Shown here one piece after another: positions 8,708 to 17,598 of a stretch of DNA of 64,000 bases. The notes under the pieces were generated by a model. That model did not search any database. It saw nothing but the letters and a program-made list of their open reading frames with translations, and was not told the DNA's origin. This DNA is from Thiobacillus sp. (GTDB lineage Bacteria; Pseudomonadota; Gammaproteobacteria; Burkholderiales; Thiobacillaceae), in contig JACKLQ010000002.1 in assembly GCA_024235835.1 (NCBI GenBank), positions 62,001 to 126,000 of the forward strand, given 5' to 3'. Within the stretch, counting starts at the first letter, position 1. Every line of letters begins with the position of its first letter. The position numbers and the translations under genes were made by a program.

Positions 8708-9628
8708 ATGTCCATGGCCGACCGTGACGGCGTCATCTGGTACGACGGCAAACTCGTCCCCTGGCGCGAGGCCACCACCCACGTGCTCACCCACACCCTG
8801 CACTACGGCATGGGCGTGTTCGAGGGCGTGCGCGCCTACGAAACCCCGGGCGGCCCGGCCATCTTCCGGCTGCAGGACCACACCGACCGTCTGTTCCGCT
8901 CCGCCCACATCCTGGGCATGAAGATGCCCTTCGACAAGGACACCCTCAACGAGGCCCAACTGGCCGTGGTGCGGGAGAACGGCCTGAAGTCCGGCTACCT
9001 GCGACCCATGGCATTCTACGGTGCCGAGGCCATGGGCATCTCCGCCAAGACCCTGTCCACCCATGTCATCGTCGCCGCCTGGCCCTGGGGCGCCTACCTG
9101 GGCAAGGAAGCCCTGGAGCACGGCATCCGCGTGAAGACATCCTCCTTCAGCCGCCACCACGTCAACATCACCATGTGCAAGGCCAAGGCCAACGGCAACT
9201 ACATGAACTCCATCCTGGCCCACCGGGAAGCGGAGATGGACGGCTACGACGAGGCCCTGTTGCTGGACGTGGACGGCTTCGTGGCCGAGGGCTCCGGCGA
9301 GAACGTGTTCATCATCCGCAAGGGCAAGATGTACACCCCGGACCTGACCAGCGCCCTGGAAGGCATCACCCGGGACACCCTCATCCAGCTGGCGGGCGAG
9401 ATCGGCCTGCCGGTGATCGAGAAACGTATCACCCGGGACGAGGTGTACTCCGCCGACGAGGCCTTCTTCACCGGCACCGCCGCCGAGGTGACCCCCATCC
9501 GGGAACTGGACAACCGGGCCATCGGCACCGGCGACCGGGGCCCCGTCACCGCCCGGCTCCAGGCCATGTACTTCGACTGCGTGCAGGGCCGCTCACCCGG
9601 CCATGCCGCCTGGCTTAGCCACGTCTGA
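8708..9628 (+). CDS. ilvE: Branched-chain-amino-acid aminotransferase
   Basis: A 306-residue fold-type IV PLP aminotransferase that interconverts leucine, isoleucine and valine with their 2-oxo acids. The sequence shows LHYGMGVFEGVRAY near residue 31, the PLP lysine in CKAKANGNYMNS (Lys160), the cofactor-phosphate region EGSGENVFII, and ALEGITRDT near the C-terminus. Length and motifs match IlvE throughout. A GGAG ribosome site precedes the ATG. A small zinc-finger gene follows 11 bp downstream. Confidence 0.96.
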   Translation: MSMADRDGVIWYDGKLVPWREATTHVLTHTLHYGMGVFEGVRAYETPGGPAIFRLQDHTDRLFRSAHILGMKMPFDKDTLNEAQLAVVRENGLKSGYLRPMAFYGAEAMGISAKTLSTHVIVAAWPWGAYLGKEALEHGIRVKTSSFSRHHVNITMCKAKANGNYMNSILAHREAEMDGYDEALLLDVDGFVAEGSGENVFIIRKGKMYTPDLTSALEGITRDTLIQLAGEIGLPVIEKRITRDEVYSADEAFFTGTAAEVTPIRELDNRAIGTGDRGPVTARLQAMYFDCVQGRSPGHAAWLSHV

Positions 9629-9639
9629 GGAACCCATCC

Positions 9640-9849
9640 ATGAACCAATCTGTCTGTTCCCCCGTCCGTACCGTTGAAGTGAGCGACGCCGACCTGCCCC
9701 TGCACTGCCCCATGCCCGGCGATGCGGTATGGTGCTCCCACCCCAGGGTCTTCCTGGCGGTGGAAGAGAAAGGCGAGGCCCTTTGCCCCTACTGCGGTAC
9801 CCTTTACAAGCTCAAGGGCTGGGACGGCAAACCCCGCAAGCATCACTGA
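9640..9849 (+). CDS. CHCC-type zinc-finger domain protein
   Basis: A 69-residue protein with the zf-CHCC pattern: a Cys/His pair (WCSHPRVFL) followed by ALCPYCGTLYKL. The same fold occurs in the mitochondrial complex I subunit NDUFS6 and in small bacterial proteins commonly found beside ilvE in Betaproteobacteria. It is 11 bp downstream of ilvE and likely co-transcribed. Function is not known. Confidence 0.85.
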   Translation: MNQSVCSPVRTVEVSDADLPLHCPMPGDAVWCSHPRVFLAVEEKGEALCPYCGTLYKLKGWDGKPRKHH

Positions 9850-9883
9850 GCCCTGTTCTTCAACCGAACCTGGAGGTCTGTAC

Positions 9884-10435
9884 ATGGCACAACGCCTGAA
9901 AAGCATCCTGTTGGCAGCAACCCTAACCGCCACCGGCGCCCTGGCCCAGCAATCCACTTCTCCTGCCCAACCCACGCCGGAGCAGATGAAACAGATGCAG
10001 GCCATGATGCAGGCCCAGATGCAGCGCCAGATGCAGATGATGGCGGTGATGTTCGACGTGCGGCCCTCCAGGCTTGGCTACGACGAGACCATCAACGCCG
10101 TAAAGGCAGGCGCCGGCAAGCATGGCTGGAAGGTGGGTGAGGTGGAGGACATGCAGGCCAAGCTGCAGCAGGCCGGCATGAAGGACGCCAAGCGCATGAA
10201 AATCATCCCCACCTGCCCGGCCCAGGCCAACGAACGCATCGCCAAGGCTGGCAGCGGCAAGGCGCCGCCCCTGCCCTGCCGGGTCACGGTGTTCGAAGGC
10301 AAGGACGGCAAGACCATGCTGGTGCGCATGAACACCACCAACATGGCCAAGATGATGCCGGACCCGGCCCTGGCCAAGGTACTCGCGGAGATCGGCGCCG
10401 AGGAAGAAGCCGTTTTCAAGGACATCGTGCAATAG
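9884..10435 (+). CDS. Secreted DUF302-type protein with a Met/Gln-rich N-terminus
   Basis: The ATG is preceded by GGAGG and gives 183 residues with a signal peptide ending near ATGALAQ. A Met/Gln-rich stretch (about residues 33-57, PEQMKQMQAMMQAQMQRQMQ) follows. The rest fits the DUF302 fold: YDETINAVKAGAGKHGWKV, then PTCPAQANERIAKAG and LPCRVTVFEGKDGKTMLVRM. Two conserved cysteines (PTCP and LPCR) are present. An intrinsic terminator follows. This is one of three DUF302-like secreted proteins in the window. No biochemical role is established for the family. Confidence 0.8.
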   Translation: MAQRLKSILLAATLTATGALAQQSTSPAQPTPEQMKQMQAMMQAQMQRQMQMMAVMFDVRPSRLGYDETINAVKAGAGKHGWKVGEVEDMQAKLQQAGMKDAKRMKIIPTCPAQANERIAKAGSGKAPPLPCRVTVFEGKDGKTMLVRMNTTNMAKMMPDPALAKVLAEIGAEEEAVFKDIVQ

Positions 10436-10461
10436 GCACGTAACGCCCTCAGGCAAACGAA

Positions 10462-10487
10462 AACGCCGGCGACGCCGGCGTTTTTTT
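10462..10487 (+). terminator. Rho-independent terminator after the DUF302 gene
   Basis: The arms AACGCCGGC and GCCGGCGTT, separated by GAC, form a strong stem followed by seven Ts. It closes the ilvE-zinc finger-DUF302 transcription unit and also separates it from the convergent PilZ gene. Confidence 0.9.
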
Positions 10488-10500
10488 GGGTACCCCATGC

Positions 10501-11196
10501 CTAGAGCAGCTCTGCCCCGTGCTCGGCGATGGCGTGGTCGATGAAATAGTGCAGCAGCAGCGCCTCGCGCTTTTCCAACTGCTCGAACTCCACCCCCAGC
10601 CGCATGACCTGCCCCTCGACGGGCTGATCGCCAACCTGCTGGTTGCGCACCCTGGCCCGCAGCGACAACTGATCCTGGGCCTCTTCCAGTTGTACAGGCA
10701 GGTTCAGTTGCACCTGTTCCCCTGCCAGGGGTGCGCTTGTTTCCAGACGTGCCCCGTGGAGGCTCAGGTCAAGCAGGGTGGAGGGCAGGGACGTGCCCGC
10801 CTCGTCCACGATCTCGATGGCCAGTTTCATGCCGACCCGCAGGGATTGGCGTACCTTGCGCGCCTGCACTTCCACGGGGTACTGGAAGTGGACATGGGGA
10901 TAGGGCGTGGCCCGGGCCCGGATCACCTGGGTGGTGAAGGCAAAGACACGGGTGCCGGACAGCACGCGCACGATGTAGCTGGTGCCCGGCGGCATCCACA
11001 AGCCCTTTTCGTCCACCATGGGCAGGGTCGTGATCAGGCCCTTGCCTGGCAGGGTGCCAATAAACTGCACGGCGTAGTGGCCGATGGGGGTACCCGGGTC
11101 CTGGGAGGTCAGCCGCATCTGCTCTCCGGCCCGCAGGGGGAGCTGCTCGAAGGCGACCGTTTCCTTGTCCAGGGCCTGTTCAGTGAGTTGCGCCAT
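10501..11196 (-). CDS. PilZ-domain (YcgR-like) c-di-GMP-binding protein
   Basis: An N-terminal YcgR-like domain (about residues 15-100) is followed by a PilZ domain with the c-di-GMP motif RKVRQSLR and DLSLHGARL (D.S..G). This is the layout of flagellar brake proteins. The ATG at 11196 (231 residues) has GGAGAG six bases upstream; an in-frame ATG 12 bp earlier is also possible. A GGDEF/EAL protein elsewhere in the window (33403-35700) could influence its ligand. No flagellar genes are nearby. Confidence 0.87.
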   Translation of the reverse strand: MAQLTEQALDKETVAFEQLPLRAGEQMRLTSQDPGTPIGHYAVQFIGTLPGKGLITTLPMVDEKGLWMPPGTSYIVRVLSGTRVFAFTTQVIRARATPYPHVHFQYPVEVQARKVRQSLRVGMKLAIEIVDEAGTSLPSTLLDLSLHGARLETSAPLAGEQVQLNLPVQLEEAQDQLSLRARVRNQQVGDQPVEGQVMRLGVEFEQLEKREALLLHYFIDHAIAEHGAELL

Positions 11197-11221
11197 GCCG
11201 CTCTCCATGGAATCCGGGGTT

Positions 11222-11473
11222 TCAGACGGTCCTGGCCTGGTTGCCCACCCGGCACACCCGCAGTGCGGCCCGCACGACGATCTGGAGCCCTTGCTCGTCC
11301 AGGGTGGGATAGGCCTCGCGCACCGCCTGGGCGGCCCAGTATTCCAGGGATGCGCCGCCCGTTTGGCAGAAGGGTTCCACCCGGGCTTTCACGTCATCGA
11401 AGATGTCCCGCAGGTCCAGGCGCTGGCGACGCTCGTCGGCTGACCGGCCAACGGTTTCGTTGCTATCGTTCAC
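11222..11473 (-). CDS. Small protein of unknown function
   Basis: A GTG start with AAGGGA upstream gives 83 residues, beginning MNDSNETVGRSADERRQRLD. It is acidic and probably helical (EYWAAQAVREAYPTLDEQG). No signal peptide or known domain is recognised. It lies between hemN and the PilZ gene on the same strand, so it may be co-transcribed with either. Confidence 0.6.
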   Translation of the reverse strand: MNDSNETVGRSADERRQRLDLRDIFDDVKARVEPFCQTGGASLEYWAAQAVREAYPTLDEQGLQIVVRAALRVCRVGNQARTV

Positions 11474-11549
11474 GGCATTTCCCTTTGTTTGGCATGGAAA
11501 ATGTAGCGCAAGCGTTCGGACTCGGCATCCCTTGACTTCAAAGCCGTAC

Positions 11550-12920
11550 TCAGGCCGTGCGGGAATAGCGGGGCTGGTCGGTGGCAGCCTGGCGCAGGTA
11601 GCTGTCAAAGACCATGGCGATGTTGCGCAGGAACAGGCGCCCCAGGTCGGAGACGGCAATCCGGTTGGGCTCCAGGTGCACCAGGCCGTCCGCAGCCAGG
11701 GGGGGCAGGTCCTCCAGGGCATCGGCGAAATAACTGGGGAAGTCGATGCCCCACTCGGCTCCGAAGGCGCCTAAGTCCAGTTCCAGGTCGCACATGATCT
11801 TCGTGATGGCGTCCCTGCGTATGTGATCGTCCCGGGTCAGCCGCAGGCCCCTTTCCACGGGCAGGTGGCCACCGCCCACCATTTCCTGGTAGCGGCCGAT
11901 CTTTTTCTCGTTCTGCAGGTATACGTCGTCGGTCTGACTGATGCTGGAGGCGCCGAAGGCGTAGATGTCGCTGTGCTTGTGGGTGGTATAGCCCTGGAAG
12001 TTGCGCCACAGGGTCTTGCTCTGCTGGGCCTTGAACATCTCGTCGTCCGGCTTGGCGTAGTGGTCCATGCCGATGTTGTTGTAGCCGGCGGCCCCCAGGC
12101 GCTCGTGGATCAGCTGCTGCAAGTCCAGGCGGGTGGCGAAGCTGGGCAGGTCCGCCTCGTTGATGAGCTTCTGGTGCTTCTTCATCCAGGGTACGTGGGC
12201 GTAGGCAAAGATGGCGAAGCGGTCCGGCGCCCATTTCAGCACCTTGTCCAGGGTGCGCTCGAAGCTGAACACGCTCTGGTGGGGCAGTCCCACGATGAGG
12301 TCCATGTTGATGCTCTGGAAGCCCAGTTCCCGGGCCCAGCCGTAGACCTGCTGGATCATGGGTTCCGGCTGCACCCGGTTTACGGCCACCTGAACGGTGT
12401 TGTCCAGGTCCTGCACGCCGATGGAGAGCCGGTTGAAGCCGGATTCCCGCAAGGCCAGCAGGTGGGCCCGGGTCAATTCCCGGGGATCCGTCTCGCAACC
12501 CATCTCCGCGTCCGGGGCGATGTTGAAGCGGCTGCGGATCATATCCATGGCGCGGCGGATGTCGTCTGGCCGCAAGTAGGTAGGCGTGCCGCCCCCCCAG
12601 TGCAACTGGCGCACCACCCTCTTTGGGTTGGTGAGGGCCGCCACCCGGGCGATCTCCTGGTCCAGGTAGCGCAGGTATTCCTCCGCCTTCTCGTAGTGGC
12701 CCGTGGCCACCATGTTGCAGCCGCAGTAGTAACAGAGGGTGTCGCAGAAGGGGATATGCACGTACAGGGACAGGTCCCGGCCCTTGTCCTGGGAACTGCG
12801 CAACTCCTCCAGCCAGTCCGCCTCGGAGAAGCCCGTATGGAAGTAGGGAGCCGTGGGGTAGGAGGTGTAGCGTGGTCCCGGCTTGCTGTATTTCTCGAGG
12901 AGGGCGGTGAAGTCGGACAT
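11550..12920 (-). CDS. hemN: Oxygen-independent coproporphyrinogen III oxidase (radical SAM)
   Basis: A 456-residue radical-SAM enzyme. The cluster motif CDTLCYYC gives Cys59, Cys63 and Cys66, and the following C68 and WGGGTPTYL match true HemN rather than HemW-type proteins. It carries out the oxidative decarboxylation of coproporphyrinogen III to protoporphyrinogen IX without oxygen, which is needed for haem synthesis under the anaerobic conditions that NapAB implies. The promoter carries an FNR-type site at the class II position. Confidence 0.95.
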   Translation of the reverse strand: MSDFTALLEKYSKPGPRYTSYPTAPYFHTGFSEADWLEELRSSQDKGRDLSLYVHIPFCDTLCYYCGCNMVATGHYEKAEEYLRYLDQEIARVAALTNPKRVVRQLHWGGGTPTYLRPDDIRRAMDMIRSRFNIAPDAEMGCETDPRELTRAHLLALRESGFNRLSIGVQDLDNTVQVAVNRVQPEPMIQQVYGWARELGFQSINMDLIVGLPHQSVFSFERTLDKVLKWAPDRFAIFAYAHVPWMKKHQKLINEADLPSFATRLDLQQLIHERLGAAGYNNIGMDHYAKPDDEMFKAQQSKTLWRNFQGYTTHKHSDIYAFGASSISQTDDVYLQNEKKIGRYQEMVGGGHLPVERGLRLTRDDHIRRDAITKIMCDLELDLGAFGAEWGIDFPSYFADALEDLPPLAADGLVHLEPNRIAVSDLGRLFLRNIAMVFDSYLRQAATDQPRYSRTA

Positions 12921-12947
12921 GGGATGAGCCTATCTGATGGTGAATCC

Positions 12948-12989
12948 ATTTTAGCCCGATAGCGCAGAGGGAACCTTGATCAAGATCGG
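12948..12989 (-). promoter_or_regulatory. FNR-type class II promoter of hemN
   Basis: On the minus strand CCGAT-CTTG-ATCAA (12976-12989 plus-strand span) matches the FNR/ANR box TTGAT-N4-ATCAA at 8 of 10 positions. A -10 hexamer TAAAAT lies at 12948-12953. A start about 7 nt further (near 12941) puts the box centre at about -41.5, the classic activating position. This predicts induction of hemN without oxygen. Confidence 0.6.
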
Positions 12990-13057
12990 ATACCGGGAAA
13001 CGCCTGAGGACGATCAATCTAGTCTGAAACGACTATACCTTTAGTTATATGCTTTGC

Positions 13058-13128
13058 TAGAATTGCATCACCTCCCTGACCGTCGCAAAGACGGTTTTTC
13101 CACGGCACCCATTGGGTGCCGTTTTTTT
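13058..13128 (+). ncRNA. Candidate small RNA with extended -10 promoter and two terminator-like hairpins
   Basis: An extended -10 element TGC-TAGAAT (13055-13063) predicts a start near 13070. The transcript would begin close to CACCTCCC, an anti-Shine-Dalgarno-like stretch. It would then fold into ACCGTC/GACGGT with U5 (13079-13099) and ACGGCACCC/GGGTGCCGT with U7 (13102-13128). No open reading frame fits. The -35 region is not recognisable. The expression and targets are inferred, not shown. Confidence 0.4.
13102..13128 (+). terminator. Strong rho-independent terminator
   Basis: Nine-base arms ACGGCACCC and GGGTGCCGT around ATT are followed by a run of seven Ts. No coding gene on the plus strand ends here, which is the main reason to suspect a small RNA gene. 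Confidence 0.85.
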
Positions 13129-13889
13129 ATCCTGGCGCCGATGTAAGCCATGGGCCCACCCTCTCGCTGGACTTCGTGCCTTTCAGGCTTTCTCCCCACA
13201 ATAGAGAAGGGGTACCTGCACACCTGATCAACCCCCTCTCCATCCAGGGGTGAGTAGAAGCAGGCCAAGTAGTCTGCAGCCATAGTGTTTTTGACTTGGC
13301 CCTCCCCCAGGGGGAGGCCGGAAGGGGGGATGAGAGTGAAGTGGACGGCGTCGACCGGGCATCCACTAAACCCATCCCTACACTGGCTGCCCACGCCTCA
13401 ACCAGCATATCGGGCCGGCTCCGGCTGCGCGGCGCAATGCTCCGCGAATCCCCGCTTCGCCTCCCCTTGAAAGGAAGGGAACGTTTCGATAATGGCGAAG
13501 CGCCACACCAGAAGCCCATCACGCCGAATTCTGCTATCGCACCAGGGTTTTCGATGGAGCGCCCGAGGCGAGATTTTCCGCGTGAGTGACCCCCTCAGAG
13601 CATGTCGAAGATCCGCTGGAAATTGGCGAACCTGAGAACTTGTCGCGCCAACTCCCTGGCCTCGCGAATGTGAACGGTTTTGCCGCGCGACTCGTGCCTT
13701 GTCCTTGAACAGCGACAACATACCCAGAGCCGATCAGTCGAGATAGACAAGGCCACCCACGCTAGACTCAATGACGCGAGCATCAACCATGGAACATAAA
13801 ACTGCCGCCCATGCGAATGACACTGATGTTCCCGTCGTCGTGAAGTGACCAGTACTTGGCTCCATTCGCACCACACACCCTACTACCTC
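13129..13889. other. Stretch without a recognisable gene
   Basis: No reading frame here has a plausible ribosome site and protein-like composition. The visible structure is one palindrome, CCTCCCCC-A-GGGGGAGG (13301-13317), of the kind found in dispersed intergenic repeats. The last part adjoins the decayed response-regulator gene. Confidence 0.6.
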
Positions 13890-14268
13890 CGGCACTCAAC
13901 CTGCCGCGCAGCAGCGCGCAGCCTGAGGCGCAGATCGCGGGAGACCACAGGTTTGACCAGAAAATCATCCGCGCCGGCATCGAACGCTTAGTTCAGGTGG
14001 CTTTCCGTCACCATACCGGGAGGATCAGGATGTAGGGGACATGTCCGTCCTCCATGCCACGCAAGGCCCGGCAGAATTCCTGGCCATCCATGACTGGCTA
14101 CTGCCAGTCATGGATGGCCACTTGTGCCAGAACCTTGCGTGCAAGTGCAAGGGCATCCTTGCCATTGGTGGCGCTAACCATCAAATGGCCGCATGCCTCG
14201 CGTAATTTCTGCTCCAGCGAAAGGCGGGAATTGGCCCTGGCATCTACCAGCAGGATGCTCAGAGATTG
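13890..14268 (-). pseudogene. Decayed response-regulator receiver domain
   Basis: Read on the minus strand, the pieces join into one receiver domain: SILLVDARANSRLSLEQKLR, then ATNGKDALALARKVLAQVAI, HDWQ, a TAG stop at about 14098, PVMDGQEFCRALRGMEDGHV, a frameshift near 14018, GMVTESHLN, a TAA near 13988, and AFDAGADDFLVKP. Intact receivers read DWQMPVMDG at the TAG position and carry the FLVKP lysine motif seen here. Two stops and one frameshift within 120 codons make it nonfunctional. It lies directly after napB on the same strand and was probably once part of that operon. Confidence 0.8.
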
Positions 14269-14275
14269 CGCGCAC

Positions 14276-14725
14276 TCATTGTCCTCCACCGAAGGTGTTG
14301 CCCACCAGGGTTTCCACGCCCGCCTGGGGCACATGGCACAGGGTGCAGAAGTGCCGGCGGCCAGCCATGGTCATGTCCTTGCCCTCTTTGACGTAGTGCG
14401 ATTCGGGCATGGGCGTGGGTTCGCCCTTGACCTTGTCGCCGATGTCTTCGGGGGTGTCGTGACAGTCCATGCACTTGTTGAGCTTGGCGGTGATGGGGAT
14501 GAGTTTGTCCACCTTGTGCGGAATCTGCGGCGGGGCTTCCTCCCAGAAACGCGGCAGTACGCCGGATTTCTTGGGCGGTAGCGTGGAGTAGGCAAACTCC
14601 TGCGGCACCGGGTCTTCAAACACGCTGGTTTTCGACAGGCCCAGGCTTTCGTCCGGCAGGCTGTCCGCCTGAAGCCAGCCGGTGGTCAGGGCGAGCGCGG
14701 CGATCAAAGCGATCTTGATTTTCAT
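14276..14725 (-). CDS. napB: Periplasmic nitrate reductase, dihaem cytochrome c subunit
   Basis: A 149-residue secreted protein with a signal peptide (to about ALTTGWLQA) and two haem c sites, CMDCH and CTLCH. FGGGQ* ends it, and the flanking PESHYVKEGKDMTMAGRRHF is typical of NapB. NapB passes electrons to the NapA iron-sulfur cluster. The gene follows napA by 17 bp. No napC, napD, napF or napGH is present, so the electron donor must be different or encoded elsewhere; the dihaem cytochrome at 18992-19576 is a candidate. Confidence 0.93.
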   Translation of the reverse strand: MKIKIALIAALALTTGWLQADSLPDESLGLSKTSVFEDPVPQEFAYSTLPPKKSGVLPRFWEEAPPQIPHKVDKLIPITAKLNKCMDCHDTPEDIGDKVKGEPTPMPESHYVKEGKDMTMAGRRHFCTLCHVPQAGVETLVGNTFGGGQ

Positions 14726-14742
14726 GGCATCTCCTTTTCGCT

Positions 14743-17502
14743 TCAGGCCCGATAGACCTTGACCGCGCACTTCTTGTAGTCGTTTTCACGCGAGATGGGG
14801 CAGTTGGCATCCAGCGTGACCCGGTTGATGAGCACGCCTTCGTCGAAGAAGGGCACGAAGGCGTAGCCCTTGGGCATGCGGTTGCGGCCACCGGTTTCCA
14901 CCCGCACCCGCACCTTGCCGCGCCGCGATTCCACCCACACCACGTCGTTGCGCTTGAGGCCGCGCCTCTTGGCGTCTTCCGGGTGCAGCCACAACACGGC
15001 GGCCGGCACGGCGCGGTGCAGCTCGGGCACGCGCCGGGTCATGGTGCCGGTGTGCCAGTGCTCGATGACGCGGCCGGTACACAGCCACAGGTCGTATTCC
15101 GCATCCGGCTTTTCCACCGGGGCGGCGTAAGGGCGGAAGAAGATCTTGGCCTTGCCGGGCAGCGGCGTGGGTTTCGGGTCGGTCACGCCGTCGAGGTTGC
15201 CCGTCGGGATGGCCTTGGCGAAGTCACCGTAGAAGTCGAAGCCGCTGCCCTTCTTGGCGTAGGGATCGTACTGCTCGTTGAAGCGCCAGAGGGTTTCCAC
15301 CCATTTGCCGTCTTGTTGCACCACCGGCCAGCGCAGGCCGCGCACGTCTTCATGGTGATAGACGTCGAACGGGGCCAGGTCGTGGCCGTGGCCTGCGCCA
15401 AAGGTGCGGTATTCCTCAAAGATGGCTTTTTCGGGGAACCAGCCGTCGCCGAGCAGATCGGCCACATGGTTGCCATGGCCCTGGGCCACGGGGTCGGGCC
15501 AGGCGTGTTTGCGGTTGCTGTGGGTGGCAAAGAGCGCGTCATACAGGGTGGTTTCCGGGCCCATGCCGTGTTTGGCGGCATCGTCCAGCACGCTGGGCAG
15601 CTTGCCTTCGGGGAAGCCTTCCACCTTCAGGCCGGGCAGGCGCTGTTCGCCCCACACGTCCTTGAGCTTGAAGCGCTTGGCAAAGGCCATCATCTGCCAG
15701 ATGTCGGCGCGCGCCTGGCCGGGCGGCAGCACCTGCTGACGCCAGTGCTGGGTGCGGCGTTCGGCGTTGCCGTAGGCGCCCCATTTTTCGAAGATCATCG
15801 CCGCCGGCAGGATCAGGTCGGCCACCTTGGCGGAAACGCTGGGATAGGCGTCGGAAACGACGATGAAGTTGTCGCCCTTGCGCGCGGCGGTGATGGCGTG
15901 GTTGGCGTTGGGATGATGCTGGAACGGGTTGTTGACCAGGATCCAGCACCACTTGATGGCGCCGTCTTCCAGACCACGCATGATGTCGGTGATGTGCGCG
16001 CCGTCCTTGGGGTTCAAGGTTTGGGCGGGCACATGCCACAGGTGCTCGGTGTGGTCGCGGTGCTTTTTGTTGGCCACCAGCATGTCGGCGGGCAGGCGGT
16101 GCGAGAACACGCCCACTTCGCGCGCGGTGCCGCAGGCGGAAGGCTGGCCGGTTAGCGAGAACGCGCCACTGCCGGGCTGGGCGTGTTTGCCCAGGAGCAG
16201 GTGGTTCATGTAGCACTGCTCGTTGACCCAGGTGCCGCGCTGGTGCTGGTTGAAGCCCATGGTCCAGAACGAAACGGCCTTGCGCTTGGGGTCGATGAAC
16301 AGGTCGGCCAGCTTGACCAGCTTGGCCTTGAAGGCGTCCAGGCTTTCTTCCGCGTCGCCCTTGGCCACTTCGGCGACGAAGTCCAGGGTGTAGGGCTCCA
16401 GCGCGGCCTTGAAGTCATCAAAGCTGATCTTCCAGTGGGCGGCGGCAGCGGCGGCATGTTTCTGCTCCACCGCTTCGCCGGCCTTGCGCCGCTGGGCGAC
16501 GGCCTCCTGAGCGTCCAGCACATGGCGTTTCTGGTTGCCCACCACATCTTTCTCGGCGGCAAAGGCGTATTTCTCGGCATTGGCGGTGCGGAAGCCGTAG
16601 CCGATGTCGTTGTGGCCGGTACTGAAGATGCAGTGTTTGTTGACGAAGTCCCAGTTCACCGAGTTGCGGGCGATGATCTCGCGCGCCAGCCAGTTCTGAA
16701 TGGCCAGGTCGCCGTTGGGCGACATGATGATTTCCAGGTCGGCCAGATCGGACGAGGCGTTGTGATAGGTGGTCAGGTTGACGATGCGGCAGGCCTTGTG
16801 AGTGAGCCGCCGGTCGGTGATGCGCGACCACATGATGGGGTGGCATTCGCCCATGTTGGCGCCCCACAGCACGATGGTGTCGGTGTGTTCCACGTCATCG
16901 TAGTTGCCGGCGGGTTCGTCAATGCCGAAGGTCTGCATGAAGCCCGCCACGGCCGAGGCCATGCAGTTGCGGGCGTTGTTGTCCAGGTTGTTGGAGCGGA
17001 AGCCGGCTTTGAAGAGCTTGCTGGAAACATAGCCTTCCATCACCGTCTGCTGGCCGGAGCCGATCATGGAAACCCCGGCGGGGCCGAGTTCGGCGTAGGT
17101 CTTGCGGAACTGCTGTTCCATCACGTCCAAGGCCTGCTCCCACGATACCGGCGTGAACTTGCCGGCCTTGTCGTATTGGCCGTTGGTCATGCGCAACAGG
17201 GGCTGGGTGAGCCGATCCTGGCCGTACATGATCTTGCCGTTGAAGTAACCCTTGACGCAGTTGAGACCCCGGTTGACCGGGGCTTTGGGGTCGCCCTTGG
17301 TGGCCACAACGCGGCCGTCCTTGGTGGCGATCATGATGCCGCAGCCCACGCCGCAGAAGCGGCATACGCCCTTGTCCCACTGCCAGTCCTTTTCACCTTC
17401 CTTGATCGCAGCCTGGGCCTGTTCCGAAACGGACATGCCCACGGTTGCCGCCGTACTGGCGGCAATGCTGGATTTCAGGAAATCACGTCGGTTGATTCCC
17501 AT
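14743..17502 (-). CDS. napA: Periplasmic nitrate reductase catalytic subunit
   Basis: The 919-residue molybdopterin enzyme has a Tat signal (RRDFLKSS), a [4Fe-4S] motif at Cys47, Cys50, Cys54 and Cys82 (CRFCGVGC ... NCVKG), and the Mo-ligand cysteine at residue 180 in [13 protein letters not shown], as in NapA. It is about 90 residues longer than E. coli NapA; an Ala/Lys-rich helical insertion around residues 325-390 explains much of this. It reduces nitrate to nitrite in the periplasm. The gene lies downstream of sulfide-dehydrogenase genes in the same direction, an unusual context for nap. Confidence 0.95.
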   Translation of the reverse strand: MGINRRDFLKSSIAASTAATVGMSVSEQAQAAIKEGEKDWQWDKGVCRFCGVGCGIMIATKDGRVVATKGDPKAPVNRGLNCVKGYFNGKIMYGQDRLTQPLLRMTNGQYDKAGKFTPVSWEQALDVMEQQFRKTYAELGPAGVSMIGSGQQTVMEGYVSSKLFKAGFRSNNLDNNARNCMASAVAGFMQTFGIDEPAGNYDDVEHTDTIVLWGANMGECHPIMWSRITDRRLTHKACRIVNLTTYHNASSDLADLEIIMSPNGDLAIQNWLAREIIARNSVNWDFVNKHCIFSTGHNDIGYGFRTANAEKYAFAAEKDVVGNQKRHVLDAQEAVAQRRKAGEAVEQKHAAAAAAHWKISFDDFKAALEPYTLDFVAEVAKGDAEESLDAFKAKLVKLADLFIDPKRKAVSFWTMGFNQHQRGTWVNEQCYMNHLLLGKHAQPGSGAFSLTGQPSACGTAREVGVFSHRLPADMLVANKKHRDHTEHLWHVPAQTLNPKDGAHITDIMRGLEDGAIKWCWILVNNPFQHHPNANHAITAARKGDNFIVVSDAYPSVSAKVADLILPAAMIFEKWGAYGNAERRTQHWRQQVLPPGQARADIWQMMAFAKRFKLKDVWGEQRLPGLKVEGFPEGKLPSVLDDAAKHGMGPETTLYDALFATHSNRKHAWPDPVAQGHGNHVADLLGDGWFPEKAIFEEYRTFGAGHGHDLAPFDVYHHEDVRGLRWPVVQQDGKWVETLWRFNEQYDPYAKKGSGFDFYGDFAKAIPTGNLDGVTDPKPTPLPGKAKIFFRPYAAPVEKPDAEYDLWLCTGRVIEHWHTGTMTRRVPELHRAVPAAVLWLHPEDAKRRGLKRNDVVWVESRRGKVRVRVETGGRNRMPKGYAFVPFFDEGVLINRVTLDANCPISRENDYKKCAVKVYRA

Positions 17503-17549
17503 GAATGTTTGCCTCTTCTCAAGTTATCGAAGGGCCACCCCACAGTGCC

Positions 17550-17598
17550 CCACCCTCATTGGGTGGCAGGTCTGGGACAGCCCGGCCCTGGGGGCGCT
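17550..17598 (+). repeat. Diverged copy of a dispersed hairpin repeat between fccB and napA
   Basis: CCACCC-TCATT-GGGTGG (17550-17566) is followed by a 20-bp stretch (17579-17598) identical to the reverse complement of part of the repeat at 44407-44492. The element abuts the fccB stop codon. It may act as a partial terminator or RNA-stability element within the operon. Confidence 0.55.

Noticed and set aside
13285..13721. Small frames in the gap after the candidate small RNA
   Set aside because: No start site, low-complexity composition, overlapping a CCTCCCCC palindrome; no similarity recognised.
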